A DNA stretch of 64,000 nt from Cupriavidus taiwanensis LMG 19424. Lineage in GTDB: Bacteria > Pseudomonadota > Gammaproteobacteria > Burkholderiales > Burkholderiaceae. The stretch is taken from positions 1,482,001 through 1,546,000 of the forward strand of contig NC_010530.1 in the NCBI RefSeq assembly GCF_000069785.1. The letters run 5' to 3'. The notes beneath the pieces are model-generated. The model was not told where the DNA came from and did not search any database. It worked only from the letters and a program-made list of their open reading frames with translations. A program made the position numbers and the translations under genes. Shown here one piece after another: positions 50,524 through 59,479 of this stretch. How positions within the stretch are numbered: the first letter of the stretch is position 1; every line of letters starts with the position of its first letter.

Positions 50524-51447
50524 CTACCACCGATATCGCGCGCCGACCGTGCCGCTCGGGTTGCGTCCCGCCCGGACCTTGAACCACAGCTTCACGCCGG
50601 TCTTGGTATTGCCGTGCGCGCCGATGTTGAACGAGAACAGTCCGCGCAGCAGGTCTGCATCGATCTTGGTGCCGTTGATATTGATGACCTGCTTGCGGCT
50701 CTCCTGCCACCAGTCAGCCTCGACGAACGGATAGATCCCGGCCAGCCGCGTGGGCTGTGCGCCGTACAGGCGCACGCCGATGCCGGTGGCACTGGCATCG
50801 CCCGGCATCGCTTGCGGCGGCACGTTCGGGTCAGCACCCATGCCTGGCTGGTAGGCCAGCTGCAGCCGCGGCTGAATCGTCAGCCCGCCGGCGCGCGGCA
50901 CCACGGCATCGACCGCCAGCGCCATGGTACGCATGCGGTTGTCGGCAAAGCCGCTGGCGGTGGTGATGTCATCGAGATGCAGCGACAGCCGGCGCGGACG
51001 CTCGGGCATGGAGGCGGTTTCGCGATCGACGGCAGCAAGGCCCGGGGCATCATCATCTGGGCCGGCACCCATGGCGCGCGGCGATGCGGAAGACGGCGCG
51101 GACGGCGGGCCCAACGCCGCGTATTCGACGACGACCGGCTCCACCGGCTGAACCATCCAGCCACCCGGCCCGGAGCTGTCGGCCAGCGTATCGGAAACCT
51201 GTGCCGGTTCGGCGGGCTCCGCCGGCCCCGGCCGCGCCAGGCTTGCCTGCAATGGCAGGTCATCAGCCGAGGCGTCGTGGAGATCCGGCAAGGATTCGTC
51301 TGCGTGGGCCAGCGCACACATCAGCATGGCCAGGATGGCGCAGTAATGCAGGTGATGGGGGACGATGCCGGGATGTGCGGCACAGCCGTGCCTTCCGGGG
51401 TTCGTCCCCGCCTCCCTCTCTGTCGATGATGACAAGACCACAGTCAT
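50524..51447 (-). CDS. Predicted outer-membrane-like protein of unknown function
   Basis: The 307-residue protein carries an internal hydrophobic signal-like stretch (HHLHYCAILAMLMCALAHADES), a low-complexity Pro/Ala linker (about 60-150), and a beta-rich C-terminal part with alternating hydrophobics (MALAVDAVVPRAGG, IQPRLQLAYQPGMG, GIYPFVEADWWQESRK). It ends in ARYRW, an aromatic terminus as in outer-membrane barrels. The ATG at 51447 follows GAAGGTGG. It may begin further in, nearer the signal peptide. No family was recognised. Confidence 0.65.
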   Translation of the reverse strand: MTVVLSSSTEREAGTNPGRHGCAAHPGIVPHHLHYCAILAMLMCALAHADESLPDLHDASADDLPLQASLARPGPAEPAEPAQVSDTLADSSGPGGWMVQPVEPVVVEYAALGPPSAPSSASPRAMGAGPDDDAPGLAAVDRETASMPERPRRLSLHLDDITTASGFADNRMRTMALAVDAVVPRAGGLTIQPRLQLAYQPGMGADPNVPPQAMPGDASATGIGVRLYGAQPTRLAGIYPFVEADWWQESRKQVININGTKIDADLLRGLFSFNIGAHGNTKTGVKLWFKVRAGRNPSGTVGARYRW

Positions 51448-51697
51448 GGCAACCACCTTCGGGACGTTATAAGAGCCTGCCCGATGAGCTTGAGCATAGG
51501 TCAAATGCCCCGCCAGCGTTAGCCGCGAATGTTCGGCGGCGCGCGCCCGGAGAAGCTGCCGGGCAGCACCGCGTGCCGGTGTCGCTGGCGCAAATTGCGG
51601 AAGATTTGGACAGCTGCCGCAGCCTTTTCGTCAATAATGTCGGCAATGACAAAATTTCCACGCATGACCCGGCCGCTGGCTGCCGGGTGGAGACAGC

Positions 51698-53536
51698 ATG
51701 GCCCTGAGGCAACGCGCCCGACGGCTTGAGCCCGGTAACGGCAGTGCGATGAACGCCGGCAGCGCCGCCGGCAGCGGGCCGCGACGCAGCCTGCAGCGCA
51801 AGCTGGCGGTGGCCACCGCGGTGAGCGGACTCTGCACGGCGGTGCTGGCCGCGCTGGTGATCGCCGGGTCGTACGGCGACTTCGCCGCGGCCCGGCAGAA
51901 CCTGTACGACATCTCGGCGTACCGCAACGTGCTGGACGCCGCCAACACGCTGTCCGCGGAACGCGGCCCGGCCAACAGCGTGCTGGGTGAGCCACCCTCG
52001 CCCGGCAGCGCGGCGCGCGAGCGCCTGCAGGCGTTCCGCGCGCGCAGCGACGCCGCACTGGCGCGGCTGTCCGCGCCGCCATCCGTTCCCGTCGGCCTGC
52101 ACAGCCACCACTTGCCGCCGCTGATGGTCGAGCGCGTGCGCGAGCGCCTGGCACGGGCGCGGGCCGAGATCGACGAACTCGCCGCGCGCACGCCGCAGCA
52201 GCGCGACATGGACGAGATCCGCCATGCCATCGAAAGCATGTTCGAGGCAGTCGACGCACTGCAGCCCGCGATCGCCTGGCAGGTGCGCGAGCTTTCCGTC
52301 TGCGATGACGGGCTTGCCGCCCCCGCCCTCACCGGCAAGATGCTGGGCGACCTGCGCGAGTACGCCGGGCGCATGGCATCGCAGATCATGGCGCCGGTGG
52401 CGGCGCGCCAGCCGATGCCGGTACAGAGCCTGGTCGACGCGACACGCTCGCGCGGACGGCTGCTCGAGCTGTGGCACCTGGCCGGGCCGGCGTACAACCT
52501 GTACGGCGCCACGCCCGCGCTGGAACAGGCGTATGCCGACGCGGGCCACCAGTTCTTCGGCCGCGGCATGGCGATGGTCGACAGCCTGGTCGCGCAGGGG
52601 CGGATATCGGGCAACTACTCGATGACGCCCACCGAACTGACCAACCGCTACGTGCCCACGCTGGAGCCGCTGGAGCGGCTGCGCAGCGTGTTCCTGGACG
52701 AAGTCGTGGCGCATTTCACCAGCACGCGCGAGCGCGCGCTGCACCGGCTCGCGGCCGCTTGCGGTGCGTCGGCGCTGATCCTGGCCATACTGGGCTACAT
52801 GCTGGTGTTCGCGCGGCGCGCGGTGTTCCTGCCGCTGCTGCGCGCACGTGCCGAGGTGATTGCGCTGGCCGAGGATCGCGGCTTGGCGAACGATGACGCC
52901 ACGTCCGCGTCCGCCGCGCGGGCCGGACGCACTGGCCAGGCCGCCGAGATGCGGCGCCTGTTCGATGCCATCGAGATCCTGCGCCGCAAGCTGCGCGAGC
53001 GCGCCGCGCTGACCGCGCAACTGGAGCAGCAGGCCCGCACCGACAGCCTGACCGGCCTGCTGAACCGGCGCGCGCTGGAACTGGTGTCGGCCCGGTACGG
53101 GGCGCACGAAAGCGCCAGCCTGGTGCTGATCGACGTCGACCGCTTCAAGCAGATCAATGACCGCCATGGGCATCCCGCCGGCGACCAGGTGTTGCGCAAC
53201 ATCGCCACGCAAATGCGCGCGCTGGTGCCGGCAGAAGGCGTGCTGGCCCGCTTCGGCGGCGAGGAGTTTGCGCTATGGCTGCCGCACGGGCGGCCCGGCG
53301 AAGCCGCGGCGCTGGCCGAAACGCTGCGCGCGGCCATCGCATCGCGGCCGGTCTACCTGTCCGGCACGACGCAGCTTGCCGTGACCGCCAGCTTCGGCGT
53401 GGCCGTCGGCCATGGCGGCGCGGGCAACTGGCAGCGACTGTTCGGCGCGGCCGACGCGGCCATGTACCGGGCCAAGGCGGAGGGCCGCAATTGCGTGCGC
53501 GAGGCGCAGGACCTGGAGGGGATGCCGGGACGATGA
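51698..53536 (+). CDS. Membrane diguanylate cyclase (GGDEF)
   Basis: The 612-residue protein synthesises c-di-GMP. TM1 is near 40 (VSGLCTAVLAALVIAGSY); a long sensor follows to TM2 (ASALILAILGYMLVF), then the GGDEF domain: DSLTGLLNRRALEL, DVDRFKQINDRHGHPAGDQVL and the active GGEEF near residues 520-524. The RxxD inhibitory I-site is absent. The start ATG at 51698 follows GGAGA. A perfect 14-bp hairpin lies directly after the stop. Confidence 0.92.
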   Translation: MALRQRARRLEPGNGSAMNAGSAAGSGPRRSLQRKLAVATAVSGLCTAVLAALVIAGSYGDFAAARQNLYDISAYRNVLDAANTLSAERGPANSVLGEPPSPGSAARERLQAFRARSDAALARLSAPPSVPVGLHSHHLPPLMVERVRERLARARAEIDELAARTPQQRDMDEIRHAIESMFEAVDALQPAIAWQVRELSVCDDGLAAPALTGKMLGDLREYAGRMASQIMAPVAARQPMPVQSLVDATRSRGRLLELWHLAGPAYNLYGATPALEQAYADAGHQFFGRGMAMVDSLVAQGRISGNYSMTPTELTNRYVPTLEPLERLRSVFLDEVVAHFTSTRERALHRLAAACGASALILAILGYMLVFARRAVFLPLLRARAEVIALAEDRGLANDDATSASAARAGRTGQAAEMRRLFDAIEILRRKLRERAALTAQLEQQARTDSLTGLLNRRALELVSARYGAHESASLVLIDVDRFKQINDRHGHPAGDQVLRNIATQMRALVPAEGVLARFGGEEFALWLPHGRPGEAAALAETLRAAIASRPVYLSGTTQLAVTASFGVAVGHGGAGNWQRLFGAADAAMYRAKAEGRNCVREAQDLEGMPGR

Positions 53537-53542
53537 ACCACT

Positions 53543-53577
53543 GCGGGCAATGTCCGAAGGCTACGGACATTGCCCGC
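53543..53577. repeat. Perfect hairpin after diguanylate cyclase gene
   Basis: GCGGGCAATGTCCG and CGGACATTGCCCGC (53543-53556 and 53564-53577) form a perfect 14-bp stem with a 7-nt loop. No T-run follows. It is probably a transcript-end structure for the preceding gene. Confidence 0.7.
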
Positions 53578-53618
53578 TCGCGCGGCAATACCGTTCAGTT
53601 AAGGCATCAAACACTACT

Positions 53619-53644
53619 GTCATTCCTGCGCAGGCGGGAACGAC
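53619..53644. repeat. dRS3-like short hairpin repeat
   Basis: GTCATTCCTGCGCAGGCGGGAACGAC forms a short imperfect stem and resembles the widespread ATTCC...GGGAAT intergenic repeat of betaproteobacteria (Neisseria dRS3-type). One copy is seen in this window. Confidence 0.5.
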
Positions 53645-53692
53645 GGGATTGAATCGCGCGGACGTAGTTGCCATGGAGCATGGCCTGGAACG

Positions 53693-53716
53693 AAAAAAGG
53701 CTCGCTTGCGCGAGCC
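53693..53716 (-). terminator. Intrinsic terminator for tRNA-Leu
   Basis: On the minus strand the stem GGCTCGC/GCGAGCC has a GCAA loop and is followed by a run of six Ts. It lies 11 bases past the tRNA 3' end. Confidence 0.9.
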
Positions 53717-53727
53717 TTTCCGAATCT

Positions 53728-53814
53728 TGGTGCCCAGAAGAGGACTCGAACCTCCACAGTGTTGCCACCGCTAGGACCTGAACCTAGTGCGTCTACCAAT
53801 TCCGCCATCTGGGC
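53728..53814 (-). tRNA. tRNA-Leu (CAG)
   Basis: The 87-nt class II tRNA has acceptor GCCCAGA/TCTGGGC, anticodon stem CTAGG/CCTAG with loop TTCAGGT (anticodon CAG), a long variable arm (GCGGTGGCAACACTGT), T-arm GGTTCGAGTCC, and an encoded CCA end. It reads CUG, the commonest leucine codon in such GC-rich genomes. Confidence 0.97.
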
Positions 53815-53910
53815 TTCGTTTTGCTGCATTGCTGCAGCGCTGCGAAGAACGAAATTATGCCGAGTGCCAACGACACTGTCAACACCCGGCCGCAAAAATC
53901 TTTGTGCTCG

Positions 53911-55197
53911 TTATGCCGCACCGCCGCCGCGCAGGAAATCCGCCTGCGCCGGCCGCCCCGGAAGCGCCAGCGTGGCGGTCGCCGCCGGCATGGTGGCAAT
54001 GGTCTTGCCGGCGCGCAGCACGCGCAGCCGCGTGGCGCGCAACCGGATCGCCTCGACCGGATCGCGCGCCTGCAGCAGCACCAGGTCGGCGCGGCAACCG
54101 GGCGCCAGGCCGTAGCCATCCAGCCCCAGGATGCGCGCCGGCACGGCGGTCACCGCGTCAAAGCAGGCACGCATCGCCTCCTGCCCCGTCATCTGCGCCA
54201 CGTGCAGGCCCATATGCGCCACTTCCAGCATGTCGCCAGAGCCCAGGCCGTACCACGGGTCCATCACGCAATCGTGGCCGAATGCCACCGGCACGCCGGC
54301 CGCCATCAGCTCGGGCACGCGCGTCATGCCGCGGCGCCGCGGGTAGGTATCGTGCCGTCCCTGCAGCGTGATGTTGATCAGCGGATTGGCAATCGCCGCC
54401 ACGCCCGACTCGCGCATCAGCGGGATCAGCTTGGACACGTAGTAGTTGTCCATCGAATGCATCGAGGTCAGGTGCGATCCCGCCACCCTGCCCTGCAGGC
54501 CCAGGCGCACGGTTTCGCTGGCGAGCGTCTCGATATGGCGCGACAGCGGGTCGTCGCTTTCGTCGCAATGCATGTCCACACGCAGGCCGCGCTCCGCCGC
54601 CAGCTCGCACAGCAGCCGCACCGACTCTGCCCCCTGCGCCATGGTGCGCTCGAAATGCGGAATGCCGCCTACCACGTCGACCCCCATCTCCAGCGCGCGT
54701 TTCAGGCCGGCGAGCGCGCCGGGGGCGCGCAGCACGCCGTCCTGCGGGAACGCCACCAGTTGCAGGTCCAGGTAGGGCCGCACGCGTTCGCGCACGTGCA
54801 GCAGCGCCTCCACCGCCAGCAGGCGCGGATCGCACACGTCCACATGCGAGCGGATCGCCAGCAGCCCGCGCGCCACCGCCCAGTCGCAATAGGCCAGCGC
54901 CCGCTCGACGATGGCGTCCTGCGTCAGCAACGGCTTCAGCTCGCCCCACAGCGCAATGCCTTCCAGCAGCGTGCCCGACTGGTTCACGCGCGGCAGCCCG
55001 TACGACAGCGTCGAGTCCATATGGAAGTGCGCATCGACGAACGGCGGCGTCACCAGCTGGCCGGCGGCATCGATCTCTTCGCCCGCGCGCGCGGCCAGGG
55101 CCGGCTCGACTGCGGCGATGCGCCCGTCGGCGATGCCGATATCGATGCCGGTGCGCCCGTCGGGCAGGTTGCAACGCCGCAGGATCAGGTCGAGCAT
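53911..55197 (-). CDS. CodA-like cytosine deaminase/amidohydrolase
   Basis: The 428-residue amidohydrolase has HFHMDST (metal site), MHCDESDDPLSRH, and AFGHDCVMDPWYGLG, closely matching E. coli CodA except that the residue after the metal Asp is Cys where CodA has Asp314. Cytosine or isocytosine-type deamination is likely, but a changed specificity is possible. It is the last gene of the URC-type operon, 32 nt after the TetR gene. Confidence 0.88.
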   Translation of the reverse strand: MLDLILRRCNLPDGRTGIDIGIADGRIAAVEPALAARAGEEIDAAGQLVTPPFVDAHFHMDSTLSYGLPRVNQSGTLLEGIALWGELKPLLTQDAIVERALAYCDWAVARGLLAIRSHVDVCDPRLLAVEALLHVRERVRPYLDLQLVAFPQDGVLRAPGALAGLKRALEMGVDVVGGIPHFERTMAQGAESVRLLCELAAERGLRVDMHCDESDDPLSRHIETLASETVRLGLQGRVAGSHLTSMHSMDNYYVSKLIPLMRESGVAAIANPLINITLQGRHDTYPRRRGMTRVPELMAAGVPVAFGHDCVMDPWYGLGSGDMLEVAHMGLHVAQMTGQEAMRACFDAVTAVPARILGLDGYGLAPGCRADLVLLQARDPVEAIRLRATRLRVLRAGKTIATMPAATATLALPGRPAQADFLRGGGAA

Positions 55198-55229
55198 GGG
55201 TGGTGTCGTGGTATCCGCGATGGGTAAGT

Positions 55230-55910
55230 TCAGGCCAGCGGCACCGGCGCCAGGCCGCAGCCGCGCAGCAGCATCACCACCACATGCTCGGTGGCGTGCG
55301 CATAGTCCTGCGGCTTCAGGCGGCTGACGCCCAGCACCGCGCACACCTGCGATTCAAAGTCCGCGTAGGTCTGCGTGGCAGCCCAGATGGTAAAGAACAG
55401 GTGCTGCGGATCGACCGGCGCCATCTGGCCGCGGTCGATCCACTGCTGCACCACCGCGGCCTTGCGCGATACCAGTTCGCGCAGGGCGTGGCGCAGCACC
55501 TCGCCGATCTCGGGCGCGCCGTGCAGCAGCTCGTTGGCGAACACCCGCGACGCATCCGGATGGCTGGCCGACAGCCGCATCTTGGCGCGGATGTATTGCT
55601 CCAGCGCGACTTGCGGCGGCAATTCCTCGCGGATCACGTCCGCCTCGGACAGCCACAAATGCAGCGTGTGCGCCAGCACCGCGCGGTACAGCGCCTGCTT
55701 GGTGCGAAAGTAGTAATGCAGGTTCGACTTGGGCACGCCCGCGCGCATGGCGATCTCGGCCATGGTGGCGCCGGCAAACCCGGCACGCGCAAACACATGC
55801 TCGGCCGCGCGCAGGATCATGGCCTGGTTCTCCTGCCGGATGCGGCCGCCCGCCGCCCCGCGCACGGGTGGCGGACGCAACGGCGGCGCAAGGCTGGCCT
55901 GCGCGTCCAT
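55230..55910 (-). CDS. TetR-family regulator, RutR-like
   Basis: The 226-residue protein has an N-terminal HTH (GATMAEIAMRAGVPKSNLHYYFRTKQALY). The C-terminal half (QYIRAKMRLSASHPDASRVFANELLHGAPEIGEVL, VDPQHLFFTIWAATQTYADFE) matches RutR, which senses uracil in E. coli. ATG at 55910 shares a base with the UPRT stop (TGATG). It probably controls the URC-type operon through the RutR-like box at 59237-59252. Confidence 0.92.
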   Translation of the reverse strand: MDAQASLAPPLRPPPVRGAAGGRIRQENQAMILRAAEHVFARAGFAGATMAEIAMRAGVPKSNLHYYFRTKQALYRAVLAHTLHLWLSEADVIREELPPQVALEQYIRAKMRLSASHPDASRVFANELLHGAPEIGEVLRHALRELVSRKAAVVQQWIDRGQMAPVDPQHLFFTIWAATQTYADFESQVCAVLGVSRLKPQDYAHATEHVVVMLLRGCGLAPVPLA

Positions 55911-56605
55911 CAGCGCGTGCCGTAGAGGCGGTCGCCGGCGTCGCCCAGTCCGGGCACGATATAACCGTGCTCGTTGAGCGTCTCGTCGATGGCCGCGGTG
56001 ACGATGCCGACGTCCGGATGCGCGGCGCGCAGCGCGCGCAGGCCCGGGCGCGAGGCGATCAGGCACACATACTTCATGGTGGTGACGCCGGCCTCCTTCA
56101 GCCGGTTCAGCGCGGCGATGGCCGAATTGCCGGTGGCCAGCATCGGATCGACCACGATCACCATGCGCTCCTGGATGTCCTCGGGCATCTTGAAGTAATA
56201 CTCGATCGGCTCCAGCGTCTCGGGGTCGCGGTACAGGCCGATATGCCCGACGCGCGCCGCCGGCAGCAGGTCGAGCATGCCGTCGATAAAGCCGTTGCCC
56301 GCGCGCAGGATCGACACCAGGCACAGCTTCTTGCCGGACAGCACGCGCGACTGCGTGGCCGCGATCGGCGTGCGGATCGCAATGGTTTCCATCGCCAGGT
56401 CGCGCGTGGCTTCATAGGTCAGCAACTGGCTGATCTCGCGCACCAGGCGGCGGAAGTTGTCGGTGGTGGTGTCTTCGCTGCGTACCAGCGTGACCTTGTG
56501 CTGCACCAGCGGGTGGTCGACCACCATCACGCCGGACAGGCTGGCTGGATCGGAGGGATCCGGTGCGCGGGCCTCAACTGCGGGAACAGCGGACATGTCG
56601 TTCAT
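55910..56605 (-). CDS. upp: Uracil phosphoribosyltransferase
   Basis: The 231-residue protein converts uracil and PRPP to UMP. PRPP loop: [12 protein letters not shown]; uracil site: [17 protein letters not shown] at the C-terminus. A 20-residue nonconserved N-terminal extension precedes [20 protein letters not shown] 56605 follows AGGAG. In yeast the corresponding UPRT (Urc6) is required for uracil catabolism by the URC route, which fits its position with URC1 and URC4 homologues. Confidence 0.94.
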   Translation of the reverse strand: MNDMSAVPAVEARAPDPSDPASLSGVMVVDHPLVQHKVTLVRSEDTTTDNFRRLVREISQLLTYEATRDLAMETIAIRTPIAATQSRVLSGKKLCLVSILRAGNGFIDGMLDLLPAARVGHIGLYRDPETLEPIEYYFKMPEDIQERMVIVVDPMLATGNSAIAALNRLKEAGVTTMKYVCLIASRPGLRALRAAHPDVGIVTAAIDETLNEHGYIVPGLGDAGDRLYGTR

Positions 56606-56677
56606 GGTGACGCTCCTGAAGCCACGTTGCACAAGCTTTCCCTGCCTGCGACGCCGCCCGCCGCGCGGGCGGCGCGT

Positions 56678-57976
56678 TCAGAACACCGTTCCGTCGCTGG
56701 TAATGGCAAACGGCGGCGCGCCGCCGGGGCGGCGCTTGGCGGCGATGCGCCGCCCTGCGGCCCAGGTGCCGCCCTCGAGCACCCGCGCCAGCGGAAACTG
56801 CGCTTCGTCCAGGCCCAGCGCCTGGCGCACCCCATCGGCCACCAGGTCCAGCCCGGTCACGGTCAGCGCGCGCCATTCGACGATCACGGGCTCATCCACC
56901 GCGTGCGGCACGGCGGCAAAGCCGGGGTCGCGCGGCACCATCAGCTCGAAGTCGTACAGCAGGCCGCCGTTGCGGTACTCCGGCAGGCCGGTCAGCGCGT
57001 CCAGGCCTGTCACGGTCAGGCCGGCGTCTTCCAGCGGCTCCAGCAGCGAGTAGGCCAGCCACTGGGTCAGCTTGTGGAACGGCACCAGCCCGCCCGGCGC
57101 CGCCGGATGGCGCCAGCAGTCGCCCAGCGACACGCCCTCGACCACGATCCGCCCCGGCCACACCGGGCCAAGCCCGACCAGCAAGGTGCGCAGCAGGAAG
57201 CCGGCATCGAGCTGGCCGCCGACCGCGTGCGCCTTCAGGTAGTCGTAGAGATTGCCCAGCCGCGCCGGCCGGCCGAACAGCGCCGGGGTCGCCTCCATCA
57301 CCTCGCCCAGCCGGCGCAACAGCCCGGCGCGGCCTTCCAGCCCCACCAGCGGGTTGTGCTGGGCGACCTGGAAGGCATGGGCGATGCTGTCGGCATCGAT
57401 GCGCTGCAGGCGCTCGGCATCCGCGCGCAGCGGGTCGCCCGGCGCCGCGGAAAAGCCGCCGCGCGCGAACAGGTCGAAGCTCGCCACGCCAAGTCCTTCC
57501 GAGCGCGTCAGCACCTGGTCGCTGGCCGGGTCGCGGTAGCGCCACTCCGGGCCGGCGCCGGCATCCAGCAGCACGCTGGGAATCACCAGGTCGATGCCGA
57601 TGCGGGCGCGCGCCTCGCGGTGTTCGGGCCCGCTCAGCGCGGCGCGCTCGCACAGCACCTGCCAGCGGTCCGTGCGCTGGTCGGCGCCGCCGCCCTCGAA
57701 GTGGCGCCAGCGGCTGTGATAAGGCACCTGCAGGTCCGGGTAGCGCTGCCGGATGGTGCTGGCGACGTAATCGGCGATCGCATGCACGCGGTCGGGATGC
57801 CAGGTGAAGAGTTCGGAGGCGCCGCTGGCCACGTGTTCGGTGACCGCCGCGCAATGGGTACGCACCGCCTCGGCGCACAGCAGCGCCGAAGCGGGATGCC
57901 CTTCGGGCACCGGGCTCAGCCAGCCGTCGCCCTGACGCGCGTTGCCGGCACTGCCGTCCTCGGGATACATCGTCAT
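56678..57976 (-). CDS. URC4/Urg3-family protein (DUF1688)
   Basis: The 432-residue protein matches the URC4/DUF1688 family: HSRWRHFEGGGADQRTDRW, IDLVIPSVLLDAGAGPEWRYRDPASDQVLTRSEGLGVASFDLF, and KLTQWLAYSLLEPLEDAG near residues 290-320. URC4 is essential in the yeast pyrimidine catabolic pathway found outside the reductive and Rut routes. Biochemical activity is not settled. ATG overlaps the stop of the URC1-like gene (ATGA). Confidence 0.9.
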   Translation of the reverse strand: MTMYPEDGSAGNARQGDGWLSPVPEGHPASALLCAEAVRTHCAAVTEHVASGASELFTWHPDRVHAIADYVASTIRQRYPDLQVPYHSRWRHFEGGGADQRTDRWQVLCERAALSGPEHREARARIGIDLVIPSVLLDAGAGPEWRYRDPASDQVLTRSEGLGVASFDLFARGGFSAAPGDPLRADAERLQRIDADSIAHAFQVAQHNPLVGLEGRAGLLRRLGEVMEATPALFGRPARLGNLYDYLKAHAVGGQLDAGFLLRTLLVGLGPVWPGRIVVEGVSLGDCWRHPAAPGGLVPFHKLTQWLAYSLLEPLEDAGLTVTGLDALTGLPEYRNGGLLYDFELMVPRDPGFAAVPHAVDEPVIVEWRALTVTGLDLVADGVRQALGLDEAQFPLARVLEGGTWAAGRRIAAKRRPGGAPPFAITSDGTVF

Positions 57977-59211
57977 TCGTTCAACCCCCTGCCCTTTGCC
58001 AGGGCTAGTTCGTTCGCATCCGGCGGCGTGTAGTGCGTAAAGTAGCCGGCGGCCACCTTGGCGTCGATCTCGACACGGGCGTCGGCGGGGATCAGCGCCT
58101 CGGGGATCGCCACCTGCTCGACCACCTCGATGCCCTGCGCCACCAGCGCGCCATGCTTCATGTTGCTCATCGACGCCCAGCGGTCGATGCGGCGGATGCC
58201 CAGCCAATGGAACACATCCGGCATCAGCTCCTGGAAACGCATGTCCTGCACGCCCGCCACGCATTCGGTACGGGCAAAATACGTCTCGGCGCGGTCGCCG
58301 CCAGCCTGGCGCTTGCGGGCGTTGTAGACCAGGAACTTGGTCACCTCGCCCAGCGCGCGGCCTTCCTTGCGGTTGTAGACCACCAGCCCGACACCGCCCT
58401 GCTGCGCCATCTCGATGCACACCTCGATGCCGTGTGCCAGATACGGCCGGCAGGTACAGATGTCTGACCCGAACACGTCCGATCCGTTGCATTCATCGTG
58501 CACGCGGCAGGCAACGCGGGTTTCGGGCTTGCCCAGCTGGCTGACATCGCCGAAGAAATACAGCGTCATGCCGCCGATCGGCGGCAAGAATACTTTCAGG
58601 TCCGGCCGCGTCACCAGTTCCGGGAACATGCCCCCGGTCTGCTCGAACAGGCTGCGGCGCAGCACGCTTTCCTTGATGCCGAACCGGGCCGCCATGCCGG
58701 GCAGGTACCACACGGGGTCGACCGCCGCCTTGGTCACGCGCACGTCGCCATTGGCATGCAACAGGTTGCCGTCGGGCCTGAGCCGGCCCGCCGCGATGGC
58801 CGAGACCAGTTCCGGCATGTTGATGTGCGCGCGCGTCACCGCGATGGTCGGGCGGATATCGACGCCGGCGGCGATGCGGTCGGCAAAGACCGTCGAAACC
58901 AGGTGACCCCACGGGTCGAGCGAGACGATCTTTTCCGGATCTGCCCATTGCGGATGCGGGCCGATGGCTTCGGCGGGGGCGGTATCGGTCAGGTCGGGAC
59001 GGTGGTCGCGCTGCAGCGTGCCGGAGGCAATTGCCAGTGCCCGGTAGATCGCGTAGGCGCCGGCATGGGTGCCGATCACATTGCGCTGCGCCGGATTGCC
59101 CAGGCTGGCAATCACCGGTCCGCGCTCTGACGCTGTGGAGGCACCCCAGTGGATCGGCTCGGCCGGCTTGTCGCGGCGCGCGTGCGAAGTCAGGACGATA
59201 TGGTCGGACAT
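57973..59211 (-). CDS. URC1-like GTP cyclohydrolase II homologue (uracil catabolism)
   Basis: The 412-residue protein has a roughly 220-residue N-terminal extension (THAGAYAIYRALAIASG, TIAVTRAHINMPEL) absent from RibA, then the GTP cyclohydrolase II-like domain: zinc site CNGSDVFGSDICTC (C-x10-C-x-C) and VVYNRKEGRALGEVTKFLVYNARKRQ (replacing the Rib[10 protein letters not shown]). This architecture is the URC1 type. It probably opens the ring of a uridine-type substrate rather than GTP. First gene of the operon, ATG 59211 after GAGGG. Confidence 0.9.
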   Translation of the reverse strand: MSDHIVLTSHARRDKPAEPIHWGASTASERGPVIASLGNPAQRNVIGTHAGAYAIYRALAIASGTLQRDHRPDLTDTAPAEAIGPHPQWADPEKIVSLDPWGHLVSTVFADRIAAGVDIRPTIAVTRAHINMPELVSAIAAGRLRPDGNLLHANGDVRVTKAAVDPVWYLPGMAARFGIKESVLRRSLFEQTGGMFPELVTRPDLKVFLPPIGGMTLYFFGDVSQLGKPETRVACRVHDECNGSDVFGSDICTCRPYLAHGIEVCIEMAQQGGVGLVVYNRKEGRALGEVTKFLVYNARKRQAGGDRAETYFARTECVAGVQDMRFQELMPDVFHWLGIRRIDRWASMSNMKHGALVAQGIEVVEQVAIPEALIPADARVEIDAKVAAGYFTHYTPPDANELALAKGRGLNE

Positions 59212-59235
59212 GACACCCTCGGTTCCCGATGGAAT

Positions 59236-59253
59236 CCTGACCAATCGGTCAGG
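59236..59253 (-). promoter_or_regulatory. RutR-like operator upstream of URC-type operon
   Basis: CCTGACCAATCGGTCAGG has 7-bp arms around 4 bases and closely matches the RutR consensus TTGACCANNTGGTCAA. It lies 25 bp upstream of the first gene. The RutR-like TetR in the operon is the obvious ligand-sensing repressor. Confidence 0.8.
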
Positions 59254-59479
59254 TTTACGATTCCATACTAGGCAACCTTTGTGCCATCGCCCAATGCCCG
59301 TTTGCGCCAGTGTTGCGCCCCTGTGTGTGGCGCCCAACGCAAGCCCGCTGCAGCGCCATGCACGCCCGTCGTGCGGGCGGCACCGCGGCGGCGGCACGCA
59401 TGCACCACACGGATGCTGCGCGCTGCCATGACACCCGGCGGACGATCCGGGCACTGGCGCGCGGCGATGCTTGCAAGGG

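Noticed and set aside
50360..51447. tRNA-Arg as an integration site
   Set aside because: No integrase, direct repeat of the tRNA 3' end or other island sign is present next to it.
55868..58033. 721-codon ORF on the plus strand
   Set aside because: Antisense shadow of the UPRT and URC4 genes; His/Gln/Arg-rich with no motif.
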